From the NCBI GenBank assembly GCA_933228895.1, contig OW121846.1, positions 43,790,107-43,854,106 of the forward strand: a DNA stretch of 64,000 nucleotides. Reading direction: 5' to 3'. The first letter of the stretch is position 1. Each line of letters begins with the position of its first letter. Source of the DNA: Platycnemis pennipes (Eukaryota > Arthropoda > Insecta > Odonata > Platycnemididae). The translations under genes and the position numbers were made by a program. Under the pieces are notes generated by a model, which was given only the letters and a program-made list of their open reading frames with translations, made no database searches and was not told the DNA's origin. Below are positions 54,226-64,000 of this stretch, one piece after another.

Positions 54226-54454
54226 GTTACTCTTTCAGAGTAACAAACCACCTAAACACAGAGAAACAGAGAAGTTGGAAAAGCTCAGCAAGAATTCCAA
54301 ATGGTAAAATATATTTCGTAAAGACAGTGAAATAGCCATTTGTGTAACTTTCATGTGAACGTAAACGGTGAATTTTGATAAATAACCATCAGGGTAACCT
54401 TGCAAGTAGATGGAAGGGGGGCTACCCATCTCGATACCCGGGATGGGTAGCCCC
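54226..54454. repeat. Two short hairpins
   Basis: GTTACTCT-ttc-AGAGTAAC at 54226-54244, and GGGGCTACCCATC (54418-54430) pairing with GATGGGTAGCCCC (54442-54454). They are not clearly part of one element. Confidence 0.6.
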
Positions 54455-54524
54455 ACTCCATACCTCTACTGAGGTGCTCTTGTACCGTCTGTAAATGGCG
54501 GGCAGGTTAAATGTGTCTAAAAAA

Positions 54525-54700
54525 GAGATAAATCACCCCCTGCCACACACCTTTATGGTGGCTTGCATGGTATTATGTAGATGTATCTAGCATGTTTCCA
54601 TGTAGTAGCTTTTTGCAAATCAATTGTGTGTGTTTGATGAACTTCACCCCCTTCCACACACCCTTGTTGTGGCTTTCGGGGTATTGCGTGGATGTTGATC
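54525..54700 (+). mobile_element. Stacked CR1 tails, B then A type
   Basis: A B-type hairpin tail (ccctgccacacacctttatg then gtggcttgcatgg) ends at 54582 in tagatgta. An A-like tail with gaacttcacccccttccaca and a damaged hairpin follows to 54700. This is the second case of tail-on-tail stacking. Confidence 0.7.
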
Positions 54701-54999
54701 TATAGCAATTTTGACAATGCTATATTTTCCCGACGATATTTACTAATTAAATCCTTCTCTTTCTTTTTCTAATTTCCCTTTCTACCCTTCGTAAAATCAG
54801 CGGAATTCTTTTCCAATCCCAATTTCCAATCGTGACTGGCATCGACTATTTTCGTTGTGTTATTTGTCGTGAAAAGAGTGTTCTACGGAATTCTATTTGT
54901 TAAAACTATTGTCTTTCCACCGTAAAGTACAAGGCGAAACCATCATCAGACTCGTATCTCCTCCATTTGTTTTTTTCGAGAAACAACACGGTATGTTTG

Positions 55000-56465
55000 G
55001 TTTAATAGATCTGCAATTTATTCAGTTCGTACAATATGTGAAAGTGGATATATCTATCATATAGATATATCTTCTCAAATTTCAACACAAATTAGTGCCG
55101 ATAATTTAAATAGGAATACAATTTCATTTTGAAGGATTGGAGGGAGGAGGAGGATTTAATGTGGAGGGGCAGTGAGTTCCAAAATCAGGAAGCCATTATG
55201 AGGAAGGAATTAAGGTAGAGGTTGGTACGGGAATATGGAATGTGAAGAATGCTAAGGTCAGTGCGGATTATTCTTTGAGAAACACATGACCTAAGAGTAG
55301 AGAGGTTAAGTAGGTAATCAGGATTTCGATTGCGGGAGAGGGAGAAGAGGAAAGACCCCTAGAAATATTTCCTTCGGCAGTCAAGTGGTAGGTATTTCAG
55401 CTCAACTGCGTACTTAAAACATGATCATCTCTGCGAAGATCAAATATAAATCTAATACAACTGTTAAGCATTCGCTGAAGATGCATATTAAGAGCATTTT
55501 TTTAAATCACTATAGACTAATATACAGTAATCCATAATTGGAAATATAAGTGTAGTTACAAGCATAACTCTGGTAGGAAAAAGAAGATTTTTCTTATGCA
55601 ATTGGAGTAAATGCAGTCTTATTACTTTTATTACATATTTCAAGAACATACTGGTCGGGTTGATGATAGAGTAAGTCCCAGGTAACGAACAGTCTTTTGA
55701 TTTGAACAGTAGTTGAACTAACACGCATAGGTGGAAGGCGATCATAATCAATACTGTTTAAAAGTCTAATATTAACAAAAATAATTGCTTGCGTTTTGAT
55801 TGGGCTTAACTGAAGGCAGTTGATTTTGGCCCACTCGCTGATAGAACAAATATCACAGTTAATTTCATTAATATAATGTGGAAGTTCATCTAGAGGGGAA
55901 TGAATATAAATTTGTAAGACATCCGCATAAAGTATATACTTAGAATATTTAATACTTTTTGTCAAGTCGAGGTTGTACGATGTAATCAGAAGAAGTCCGA
56001 GAACAGATCCTTGTGGGTCACCTCATAAGACCGGAAGCCAAGAGGATAACCCGTCTCCGAGGCCCTTTACAGCTTCAGTTCTCCCGGTCAGTTATGAATT
56101 AAACCAATTTAAGGCGGAACTGGAAAGATTCAGGAATTTCAGTTTACGTAAGAGTAATGCATGATTCACGCAATTGAAGGCCTTACTAAAATCAAATAAA
56201 CCATTATTGTTACCAATTATCAGTGTCTAGACAAATATCATTTGTAACCTTAAGCAGGGCGTACTCAATCCCTTACGGAAACCCTATTGGAAAGGATGAA
56301 GTTTACCAGATAATATTAGGAAATCAGTAAGTTGAGAGTGAACAATCCTTTCCAATACTTTCGATAGATCACTGAGAATAGGAATAGGTCAGAATTCAGA
56401 AGAAGTAACAGGTTTCTTCACCTTTTGAAGGGGAATGATAATTACTTTTTTTTATGCAGATGGAA
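55000..56465 (-). mobile_element. Jockey/CR1-type LINE, reverse transcriptase to C-terminus, degenerate
   Basis: Read on the minus strand from 56465, broken frames give LSDLSKVLERIVHSQLTDFL, GFRKG, GLFDFSKAFNCVNHALL, then a GDPQGSVLG box (about 56010), YILYADVLQIYIHS (catalytic YADD read as YADV, about 55930) and ISEWAKINCLQLSPIKTQAI. The C-terminal part then has FPIMDYCILVYSDL and YFLGVFLFSLSRNRNPDYL, and ends in NSLPLHIKSSSSLQSFKMKL near 55120. The sequence differs from the CR1-A/B family. Several stops and the D-to-V change at the active site show it is dead. The 3' end near 55000-55100 is approximate. Confidence 0.75.
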
Positions 56466-56509
56466 ACTGACCCTATGACAAAAAATAATTGAAAATCCCA
56501 AGGATACAT

Positions 56510-56940
56510 TAGGGTGGGAAGCATTATCAGAGCGTAGGTTTAAGTACAGATTAAATCTATCAGAGACTTTTAAAGAGGATAGCTTTACTGAAGAAGTTAG
56601 GCACTTATTAAAAACACTAGCGTATCATGCCAGATTCGACAAGATAAATAAGATTAGAGAGATAGATTGTCGTACTGATAGATTCAAAATGGCATTTTCC
56701 CCCCTACTATAATAAAATAGAATAGGCAGCATAGCAAAGGGATACGTAGGGGAAATATTTTAGCCAGTAGTGTATGATGCATGTATTAACAACTATCCCT
56801 TATTACTATGTAAATACTAACAGTCTGATTGCCTGAGACCCTACAGTAGCATGTTTGCATGTTTATAGTGCATGCTTGGTGATCTTCACCCTCTGCCAAA
56901 CAACCTCGCGATGGCTTGCAGGGTATCGAGTAGATGTGGG
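56510..56940 (+). mobile_element. CR1-like subfamily A, 5'-truncated copy
   Basis: Starts gggtgggaagcattatcaga (C-terminal ORF2). It keeps aaaacactagcgtatcatgc and cagattcgac-type codons, and ends with the hairpin and tagatgtgg. It sits directly against the end of the jockey/CR1-type LINE. Confidence 0.8.
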
Positions 56941-57099
56941 TGAAAGAAGTTAGTTTAAGGATTTGCGTGCAATAAGGTGGTGTCTACATAGTTTGGGAGT
57001 GATTGCTGATTAGAAATATTTTCACTTAATGTATTTTCTGTATTTGCCTAGCGGGTATAAGTTAGTAATACTAAAACTACAAACTACTCGAACAATATT

Positions 57100-57310
57100 T
57101 CACCTATTACCTAACCCTTTACTTTTCTGCCTATTGAGCTCTCTTATGGTACGCGGGAAAAATGACATTTTAACTCTATCGGTACGATAATCATTCTCTC
57201 TAATCTCCTTTATCTAATCAAACTTAGCATAATACGCAGGGGTTCTCAATATCCAAAGTCATTTGTAAACAAATCAGCTTCGAATTTACTTAAAAGTCTG
57301 AATGCATTAC
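57100..57310 (-). mobile_element. CR1-like subfamily A fragment
   Basis: The complement matches about 18960-19130 of the intact copy (gagctctcttatggtacgcg, aaaatgacattttaa). No tail. Confidence 0.65.
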
Positions 57311-57499
57311 CGCTTGAAACGTCAAAAGGCACTCATTTACACAATTAGGTTATATCCATGTTAGTTACTACGATGTCGTTTTATTTAACTAGTCGATGAT
57401 ATCTATAGTAAAATGAGCATCTCCCAAATAATAAAGTATTTTACACACAACAATGAAGGAAAGCCAGCACCGTGTCGGACATCTCTTCTAATCCTCACT

Positions 57500-57550
57500 A
57501 TAGGTCAGCAAACCTAAGATTGGTTTGACACCGCTCTCCACTGGATACTT
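57500..57550 (-). mobile_element. RTE-like 3' scrap
   Basis: cctaagattggtttgacacc then gctctccactgga resembles the RTE-like 3' end. About 50 bp. Confidence 0.5.
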
Positions 57551-57804
57551 GATTACCATAAGCAGAATGAGTTACCGGGGCGAATGTTTGCTTTAATTAA
57601 ATATACCTAAGAGATAGTTAGCACAAATTAGGAGAAATTAGAAAGAATAATAGATTACAGTGAGGGGATACGTCGCCAAAATTGTATATCCCTAAGGTTT
57701 TATGATATTAACACTATGAGTAAAACATTCATTCTATTTACTTAACTATTATTTCTACGTCAGCATCTACTCTATCAATTCTGATTTCATTTGGTACTTC
57801 CAGT

Positions 57805-58090
57805 GGGGTACAGTATTCAGCAGTAAGTTCCGGTATTTTGCAGACGACGCGGTAGTGTACCTACTGAGATGTATCAAATGAAAAAGATAGGGAATCACTT
57901 AAAAAGGATTTAGATGCGATTGAAGTGTGGTGAGACACGGCACTTACTGGAGGATAGACTGTTGAACCGATAGATTTAAAATTTGTCGTTTTTCCCGCGT
58001 ACCATAAGAGAACACTATAGGCCGCATAGCTTTGAGATAGGTAGGTTAAAAATTTTAGGGTAGTCTGTAGTTTATTTACACGTTTTGTAT
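57805..58090 (+). mobile_element. CR1-like subfamily A fragment with internal deletion
   Basis: ttttgcagacgacgcggtag (FADDAV box, about 57836) through gatttagatgcgattgaagt, then a jump to gatagactgttg and the ttttcccgcgtaccataaga region. Roughly 500 bp of the family is missing between 57955 and 57960. Confidence 0.75.
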
Positions 58091-58440
58091 AATAATACTA
58101 TGATGTGACCCTTATGCCTGTCTTTCCGCTTTTTTGACTTTTGATTAGATGCAGTAGGTTGAAAATTATGTAGTAAGTATCACTTAATAATATATAACAC
58201 ATGAAGATGCCACTTACTAGCAGTTTCATTACCATTTTAGACAGGTTTAGATGTCGAAATGAAAAACGTTTCCATTTGCTTCGATAGTGGATATGTTTAG
58301 GAAGTATCTAAGAAGTAGCTAGCTATACATTTGTTTCCTAGCTGACCGAACCCAGCCTCTCTATTTGTCTACGCAATGTTTAGAAGCAACCATATTTAGA
58401 GACGTAGTGACAGTAGCTCGCATAGTAATGGTGCAATCGC

Positions 58441-58900
58441 AATAGGGAGCTTTTTACCTTGTACAACAATCCTTAAATTTTATCGCAAAATGTCGTTCAA
58501 ACCTACTTAATCGTCTCCTCGCCCATTACACGAATAACATCATATATGTGGATCAAAGTTTTAAACTTTCCATTGCATATTGAACTGTGGACGGTCAACT
58601 TCCGCAGTTGGGCCTCCCGTGGCGATCGTTGTTCTCTCCCATCTCTGAGCCCTCTCCGAATTTCTCCGGCGATCTGCAGGGTTGCCAAGTTGCTATAGGG
58701 AATATCTTACTTTCTTCAATAATCATTAAATTTTATCGCACAATGCCGTTCAAAAAACCAACTTAATCATCTTTCCGCCCACTATGCGACAAAAATGATA
58801 CTTTCGGGTTAAACTTATAAAATTTTAAATTGCATATTTAACTGCAAATGGTCAACATCCGCGATTGAACCTCCCGCAGTGATGGTCGGGTCCTTCGCGA
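58441..58900. repeat. Diverged tandem duplication, unit about 253 bp
   Basis: ttaaattttatcgcaaaatg (58473) recurs as ttaaattttatcgcacaatg (58726), followed in both by ccgttcaaa, acttaatc, ccgcccat/cact, aaattgcatatt and gtcaac(t/a)tccgc. The second unit leads into an imperfect palindrome (gtcgggtcc ... gggcccgac, 58886-58976). Confidence 0.75.
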
Positions 58901-58989
58901 GCTTCGAAGTCAAGGAAGGGTCTCGGATTAGCCTGCTTCGAAGGGTTGGACCCTACAAATGAGGGCCCGACCGTCGGTTCTCCACACGA

Positions 58990-59998
58990 GAGTGACTTAA
59001 ACCTAAATCACTTCTAATTTTAATTCCATGAAGAGTATCACATTGTATTAACTTAAGTTTGCCAATGATGAAAGAAGAATCAAACGTACACGTGACGAAA
59101 GAAAATTACGTCATTTGCTACTTTCGTCATCTCTGTAAAGCATTTGTGACTAATTACGAGATTTTACCCAATGTCCCAGGTAAGAACTGGTTTCCTCTTA
59201 TATTTCACGACAAATATCCTTTCTCAGTGATTTGACATGCATTTTTCAGCACTTTTTGAATCCATAAATCTCACATAGTAAAGGAATTACCATCTGATCA
59301 CTAATTATATGCCCTGCATGCAGTACGAGAAATCATTATTTCTTTGCAATGCTTTGAATCTTCCTTACGCAGCAACTTTTCATATTCATATTGAAACAGT
59401 CCATTGCGGCGCTAGTTACCCCCGTGTAGAGATGCAATGGTATTGAAAAACATACTCCGCCACCGGGATATGGACCCCACATTCAGGCTGGGAATCCGGT
59501 ATTCTATCCAACACCAACTCGATTCCCCTGAACACTGAATCAGCTGGCGAATGCCTAGTGCAAAGGATACTAGATGATCGAACCTGATTTCATCACTAGA
59601 TCGTCCTCTTAGATGCAACCATAGTATTTTATTTTATTTGCATAATAATTGGAGACTAAAAATGAGAAACCACCGCCGGGATTTAAGAAATAGTCGGCGG
59701 AATAACGCAATTAAGGTCCGGTACACAGAAGGGCCCTCGTGATTAACCCGTTGAAATCGGCTAACGCCAGGAGAGACGGTTGACTCAGAGTGCTTCGGAA
59801 AGGATCGGATTTTGCGTCGGGTGGTGTTCCACGGGGAGACAAAGCGGAAAAGACGGGAGGCGAACTGAGTGGAAAAAGGTCGGGAATGGTGGGCTCCACC
59901 GTTTCTTTCCGTTTGCGTAAACAAATCGATCCCCGGCCCCCAACCCTTCCCTCCTCCCACCCACGTGGACAGGGCGGCGCGTATGGCACCGAAAGCAA
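58990..59998. other. Unassigned sequence
   Basis: A GC-rich patch at 59700-60000 opens long chance frames on both strands without motifs. A tRNA-like segment may lie on the minus strand at 59455-59530 but is too degraded to call. Confidence 0.35.
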
Positions 59999-60039
59999 GT
60001 GTGGCAGAGGATGCATCGTCTTACTTCTCATGATCCAAG

Positions 60040-60125
60040 GAGGGTGGGCATAGTGTGTTGGGTTGAGTTCTACGTTCCCATCACGATGGCCAGGGTTCAA
60101 ATCCCGACATCGACAGATATTTTTC
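60040..60125 (+). repeat. tRNA-like SINE head
   Basis: A-box-like TGGGCATAGTGTGTTGGG (60045-60062) and an exact B box GGTTCAAATCC (60094-60104), about 32 bp apart. The body beyond atttttcaatggcaaaacg is not defined. Confidence 0.5.
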
Positions 60126-60224
60126 AATGGCAAAACGTTTCCTCCGCGAGAGCTAGGTGGAAAGCACTCCGAGTTCTTCGTTCGCTTGATGAGACCTTTA
60201 ACTGCAGTCTTTTGAGAACCTACG

Positions 60225-60865
60225 AGAAATCAGCTTTTTTTCCCTTGTAATACCTCATTTGGAAGATGCTGCCAGTGTATGGGATCCCTACGACATCGGT
60301 CTAAATAATGAACTTGAACATTTGCAGCAAAGATCAGCAGGATCTGTAAAGGGACGGTACGATAACCTTATTAGTGTAACCAGTCTATTAAGTGAATTAA
60401 ATTGAGAATCAATGTCAGATCGCAGGTTGAAATTCAGACTTAATATCCTAAACAAATTCCAAGACCATATTTTCAGTGATGATGTTAAAAATATTTTGCG
60501 AACCCCAATTTACTAGGCATGGTATACTGGACCATAATCACAAAATTAGAGAAACTGATTGCCGAACTGACAGATTCAAAATGTCATATTTCCACGTACA
60601 ATTAGGGATATGAACAATGGTAAATATATCTAATACGAGTAGCTGCATGTTGGTATAAGGGCTTGAAGCGAACCCAACTAACAGCATGTTTTTGCATTCT
60701 TACCTTGCTATTTGTATCTTTTTTAAATAGTGAAGTTTAGAGCAGTATAATAGTACTAATACTTTTTTATGCATGGTATGTAGTGCATGTTTGGTGAGAA
60801 TTCGCCCCCTGCCACACACCTTTACGGTGGCTTGCAGGGTATTATGTAGACTTAGATGTAGATGA
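60225..60865 (+). mobile_element. CR1-like LINE, subfamily B, 5'-truncated copy
   Basis: cttttttcccttgtaatacc leads into ORF2 C-terminal codons (gggatccctacgacatcgg). The region contains a TGA and frameshifts, then the B-type 3' region and hairpin (60806-60840) and a final tagatgtagatga. Confidence 0.85.
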
Positions 60866-60944
60866 ACCTTTCGTTATGAGCAAGCTAATACCGACATCAG
60901 GTTACTCTCCACCATTCCTCCGTTCCCTACACTACCCAATTAGC

Positions 60945-61025
60945 CCGCAAGCCGGCTGTGGTAGCCTCGTTGGGTAATGTACTGGAGCCTAAGGTCCTTG
61001 GTTCGCATCAGTCCCAAGGCGTGAA
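60945..61025 (+). repeat. tRNA-like SINE head, second type
   Basis: gtggtagcctcgttgggtaa (A-box region, about 60958) and a degenerate B box GGTTCGCATCAGTCC at 61000-61014, ending in caaggcg. It differs from the heads at 46651 and 60040. Confidence 0.45.
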
Positions 61026-61029
61026 TATT

Positions 61030-64000
61030 GTTTTTGTCCATAAAAACCTTATATTAGACGGTGCGACATAACTTTATTCGTTAAAGTACCTAAAGTCGAA
61101 GGCTACTACTACTGTCAAATGGCGCAAAAGAACTTAGCTGTCGGTAGCCTGTCTCGAATAGTATTAAATTACGACTGAATCTTGTGAGCTATTGTTTCAT
61201 ATATTTGCATTTTCAAAAACACCGCTATCACTCTCTACCAAATTGCGAGTGCATACTAATACCAAATAGATGTTGGTACCTTTCAACCGGGCGGAGTTTT
61301 GCCTCCACCTATGGAGAACGCACCTCATAACCCAGCGATTCATAACTTGGGATATGCGGAAAAAAGTCAATTGATGGCGAAAATTACAGCAAGCACTTTT
61401 TTAACCCTGAAACGTTACATTCGGTAATGGGCACACAACCAGCATGGCATTATCGACGTGTACACAATCGGACTGTTTGGAACTTCACAGTCAATTTACA
61501 GCATTGTTCAGTCAATTTACTGTAATTGTAATTGAAGCAGCAACGTAAGTTACTACATCTATATGCGAACAGCTGGAGCATGCCCAAGGGCACGGATTAG
61601 GGAAATGGACCGCCTAGGGGTGCGCAAGTGAAAATAGGTTGGGAAACGCTGCCCTAAGCTAATAAGAATCAAAAAGGTTAAGTGTCATGGCTTTTTGGTA
61701 GATATGAGTGCATTGGGAGATGCGGGTGATGTTACCTTGCTGTAAATAATGACGGGCTCGTGGTCGGTTGAACAAGATAAGTACCAATTTGAGGGTGAAA
61801 TATATGGGATCCGCGCCAAGTAATAGGCTGTTCATAGTGAAATTTTACAACTTTAACTAGTCACAGAAATTGCATGGAGATGAATTTTGAATTTTCTTGA
61901 GTAATTATATTTAATGGGACATTTAACTTTTGAAATAACGAAGTATATGTTTCAAATACGGCTCACACATTCTAGTAATTATTTTTTATTTATGGTAATT
62001 TTTATCAGCAGTCTGGACTTGAAATCCAGTATTTACATTTTCAGGAAACCAAACATTACTGATTTACTTGCATCCAAAGATAATATCATTATAGCCATGA
62101 AATTATTTCATCAAAATGTTAAGGAGATATTTAGTAATTTATAATGAATTTATTTGCTTTAACTGCTAAGGTGTAGTGACGTAAGTAATGGTAAGGGTTT
62201 TCCTTAAACTTCTACGACTGTTTGTTCTACCCTGCTCCTGTGACATATATTCTTATATCCTTCCTCCTCCTCTCACATTGTTATCCAAGTCCTTTTATAA
62301 TTATGAAATGATGGTTTAAACATCCCCTCTGGCCGATTCCCATTGTTTTCGAACTCTGCTGCCCTAAGTATTTTCCCACCACCTCCTTCTCCCTTCCTTT
62401 TCTGCTATGTTAGGTCCCCTACTACCCCGATGTATTTTCCCTAGTAATGACGGTAATCACGGTCGATTTTGCTAATAGTGTTTGGAAAATATAGTACTCT
62501 ATTTATTTTCACGAGCATACAAATGTTACTATGTTACATCCCTTACTATTTCTCTAGCGAGAATAATGCCCTTGGGGCATGCAGAGAGGAGAACTCGTCT
62601 GGTAACCAATGGAAAAGCGTGAAACAAAAACCTTCTCCGTATAAGAGAACTCACATCTTCGCTCATCTTCGGGGCACGCGCTACAGGAGAGATTTCGAAA
62701 TTTCCTTCCACCCCTAAGCTCCCCATTCTTCCCGTTTTAAATCGAGGATCACATCGAGGAATATCTCATGCGGTCAAGGAGGTTGAAATACGCAGTAGGA
62801 GGCGCTTTAAAGTCCTGCGGATGAGAGAGAAGCATGGAAGGTTAGGCGTCGAATGACGTCTGAGCCAGAGTTACTCTGACTGAAGAATTGGGAGTTTCAA
62901 TGCACAGCAATTAAAATTGGTCACTCATTTTTGACAGATGCGCTCAAATATTAAAATTTAGAATCTCAAATTTTGCTAGAGTACTTATGATTGTCTTTCA
63001 TAGAATTCCAGGGGTAAAAAATATCCGCGTGAAAGCATATGGCAGCAAAAAGAGGAGGTGATCCTAGATCATGATTCCCTACCCGTATAAGACCACTGAT
63101 ATAATCTTACCTAGGGTAAATTTTTTTTTGAAAACTTAAGATGTTGTATAATGCTGCCTTATTAAATAGATTCTCAGTCATAAATATCATGAGGAGCTCA
63201 CAAATAAATAATTTTTCAGGTCAATAAATTGAAAAGAATCTAGAAAAATTGGTGCAAGATGTCAAGTTGCAGCACTTTATTCAAAAATCCAACGCAGTGC
63301 TAGCGAATTCAGTGCCACAAAGCACAAAATACATAAGCCCTTGGTAGCCATTTACTCGTCGGTGAAAAGAAATTCACCGGTAAACGTGCAAGAGGACGGA
63401 ACTTGGACCACTCTAAATGAATCCTAGCTGGAGTCCCCTGTGTTTCAAAACTTTTTATGCGTGGTGGTTTCTCGCCAGCTTAGTTGGCGGGTGCCCTCCC
63501 TACCCCTTCTTCCGGCCTGATCATTGGCTCCGAAAACTCATTCTGTCTGCGAGTATAAGCTTTCGCTGAGGATTAATCATAACTCAGACGTCCCCGCACT
63601 GAATTGCTAGTCAACAACTTAAATAATTTCCCCAACTTTTACCTGTCCAAGGATCATAGTTGGGATTGACGATGAAAAAATTAACGATTAAAATTAATCG
63701 TTTAAAATGTGGTTAACTTTTTAATTTAATCGTTACTTTTTAGAATAGTTTACTTTTAACTTTTAATCGTTAAAATTATGCATTAAATGATAGAAAACTA
63801 ACTTCATTTCATTTTTTTGTTAATATCTGGTGAATGTCGACCTGTCAAAATTTGGGTGCAAAGGTTGCCCAACAGAAAAATGGGAGAATAAAACGGGATC
63901 TAAGAATGCAAGGGTAGTTGCGCAAGAATGCAGTGAATAGGCCCAGACGAATACATCCAAACAAAAGCGAGACTGAAGGTAAAATGCACCCTCAGACGAG
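61030..64000. other. Unassigned 3-kb end region
   Basis: No gene or repeat family recognised. The 76-codon frame at 61914-62144 (FRKPNITDLLASKDN) is too short to assign. An AT-rich patch at 63675-63785 repeats ttaatcg in both orientations. Confidence 0.4.

Noticed and set aside
59455..59530. Minus-strand tRNA-like SINE head
   Set aside because: The B-box candidate GGGTCCATATCC is too far from consensus and no body repeat is seen.
61914..62144. A 76-codon frame with FRKPNITD, slightly like the end of Penelope-type reverse transcriptases
   Set aside because: Too short, no catalytic box, no terminal repeat or neighbouring domain.
1..64000. CRISPR arrays, operons or bacterial regulatory sites
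   Set aside because: The sequence is eukaryotic. The TAGATG arrays are LINE tails, and no spacer-repeat pattern exists.

Overview
The window is eukaryotic and almost certainly from an arthropod. It is AT-rich, has no operons, and has GT/AG-bounded candidate exons separated by kilobases. It is packed with retrotransposons of clades common in arthropods: CR1/jockey-like, RTE-like and Ty3/gypsy. I cannot name the species from sequence alone. Almost all recognisable coding sequence belongs to mobile elements. The only host gene I can defend is a secreted protein of unknown family, with exons at 37027-37661 and 43162-43470.

Layout. 1-6.8 kb: a minus-strand 3' fragment of a CR1-like family (subfamily B), then an old near-full-length CR1-like copy with an SGNH-esterase-like ORF1 remnant and a broken ORF2. 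7.0-9.4 kb: an RTE-like LINE with only three obvious lesions. 9.6-10.6 kb: LINE scraps. 11.4-13.2 kb: a non-autonomous hAT-type element with perfect 22-bp terminal inverted repeats and near-perfect 8-bp target duplications. 13.7-14.4 kb: CR1-B fragment. 16.05-19.35 kb: the best CR1-like copy (subfamily A), with a 975-codon uninterrupted endonuclease/reverse transcriptase frame, followed by two stacked CR1 tails. 20-31.5 kb: LINE fragments, a dispersed repeat with G/A-rich units, and a gypsy integrase remnant. 29.2-34.6 kb: two inverted copies of an unknown repeat of about 500 bp.

36.9-43.6 kb: the secreted-protein gene. Its two exons end in a paralogous block of about 50 residues. Its 5.5-kb intron holds tandem repeats, a CR1 tail and a compact CACTG-ended element with six 19-bp palindromes of the form TTTGG-N9-CCAAA. 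44.4-47.2 kb: a pyrimidine-rich block, a palindromic element with a motif typical of Penelope-like terminal repeats, inverted tRNA-derived SINE pieces and tandem palindromic units.

47800-53687: a very young Ty3/gypsy-type LTR element. Its LTRs differ only in the length of one C run. The pol gene runs protease straight into the middle of integrase in one open frame, so reverse transcriptase, RNase H and the start of integrase are missing. It must have been copied with enzymes supplied in trans, or deleted after insertion. 54-64 kb: CR1 tails, a degenerate jockey/CR1-type LINE on the minus strand, more CR1-A/B fragments, a diverged tandem duplication and tRNA-like SINE heads. The last 3 kb holds nothing I recognise.

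The strongest candidates for new biology are the RT-less but LTR-identical gypsy element, the palindrome-bearing CACTG element with its SAM-like candidate exon, and the exon-duplicated secreted gene.
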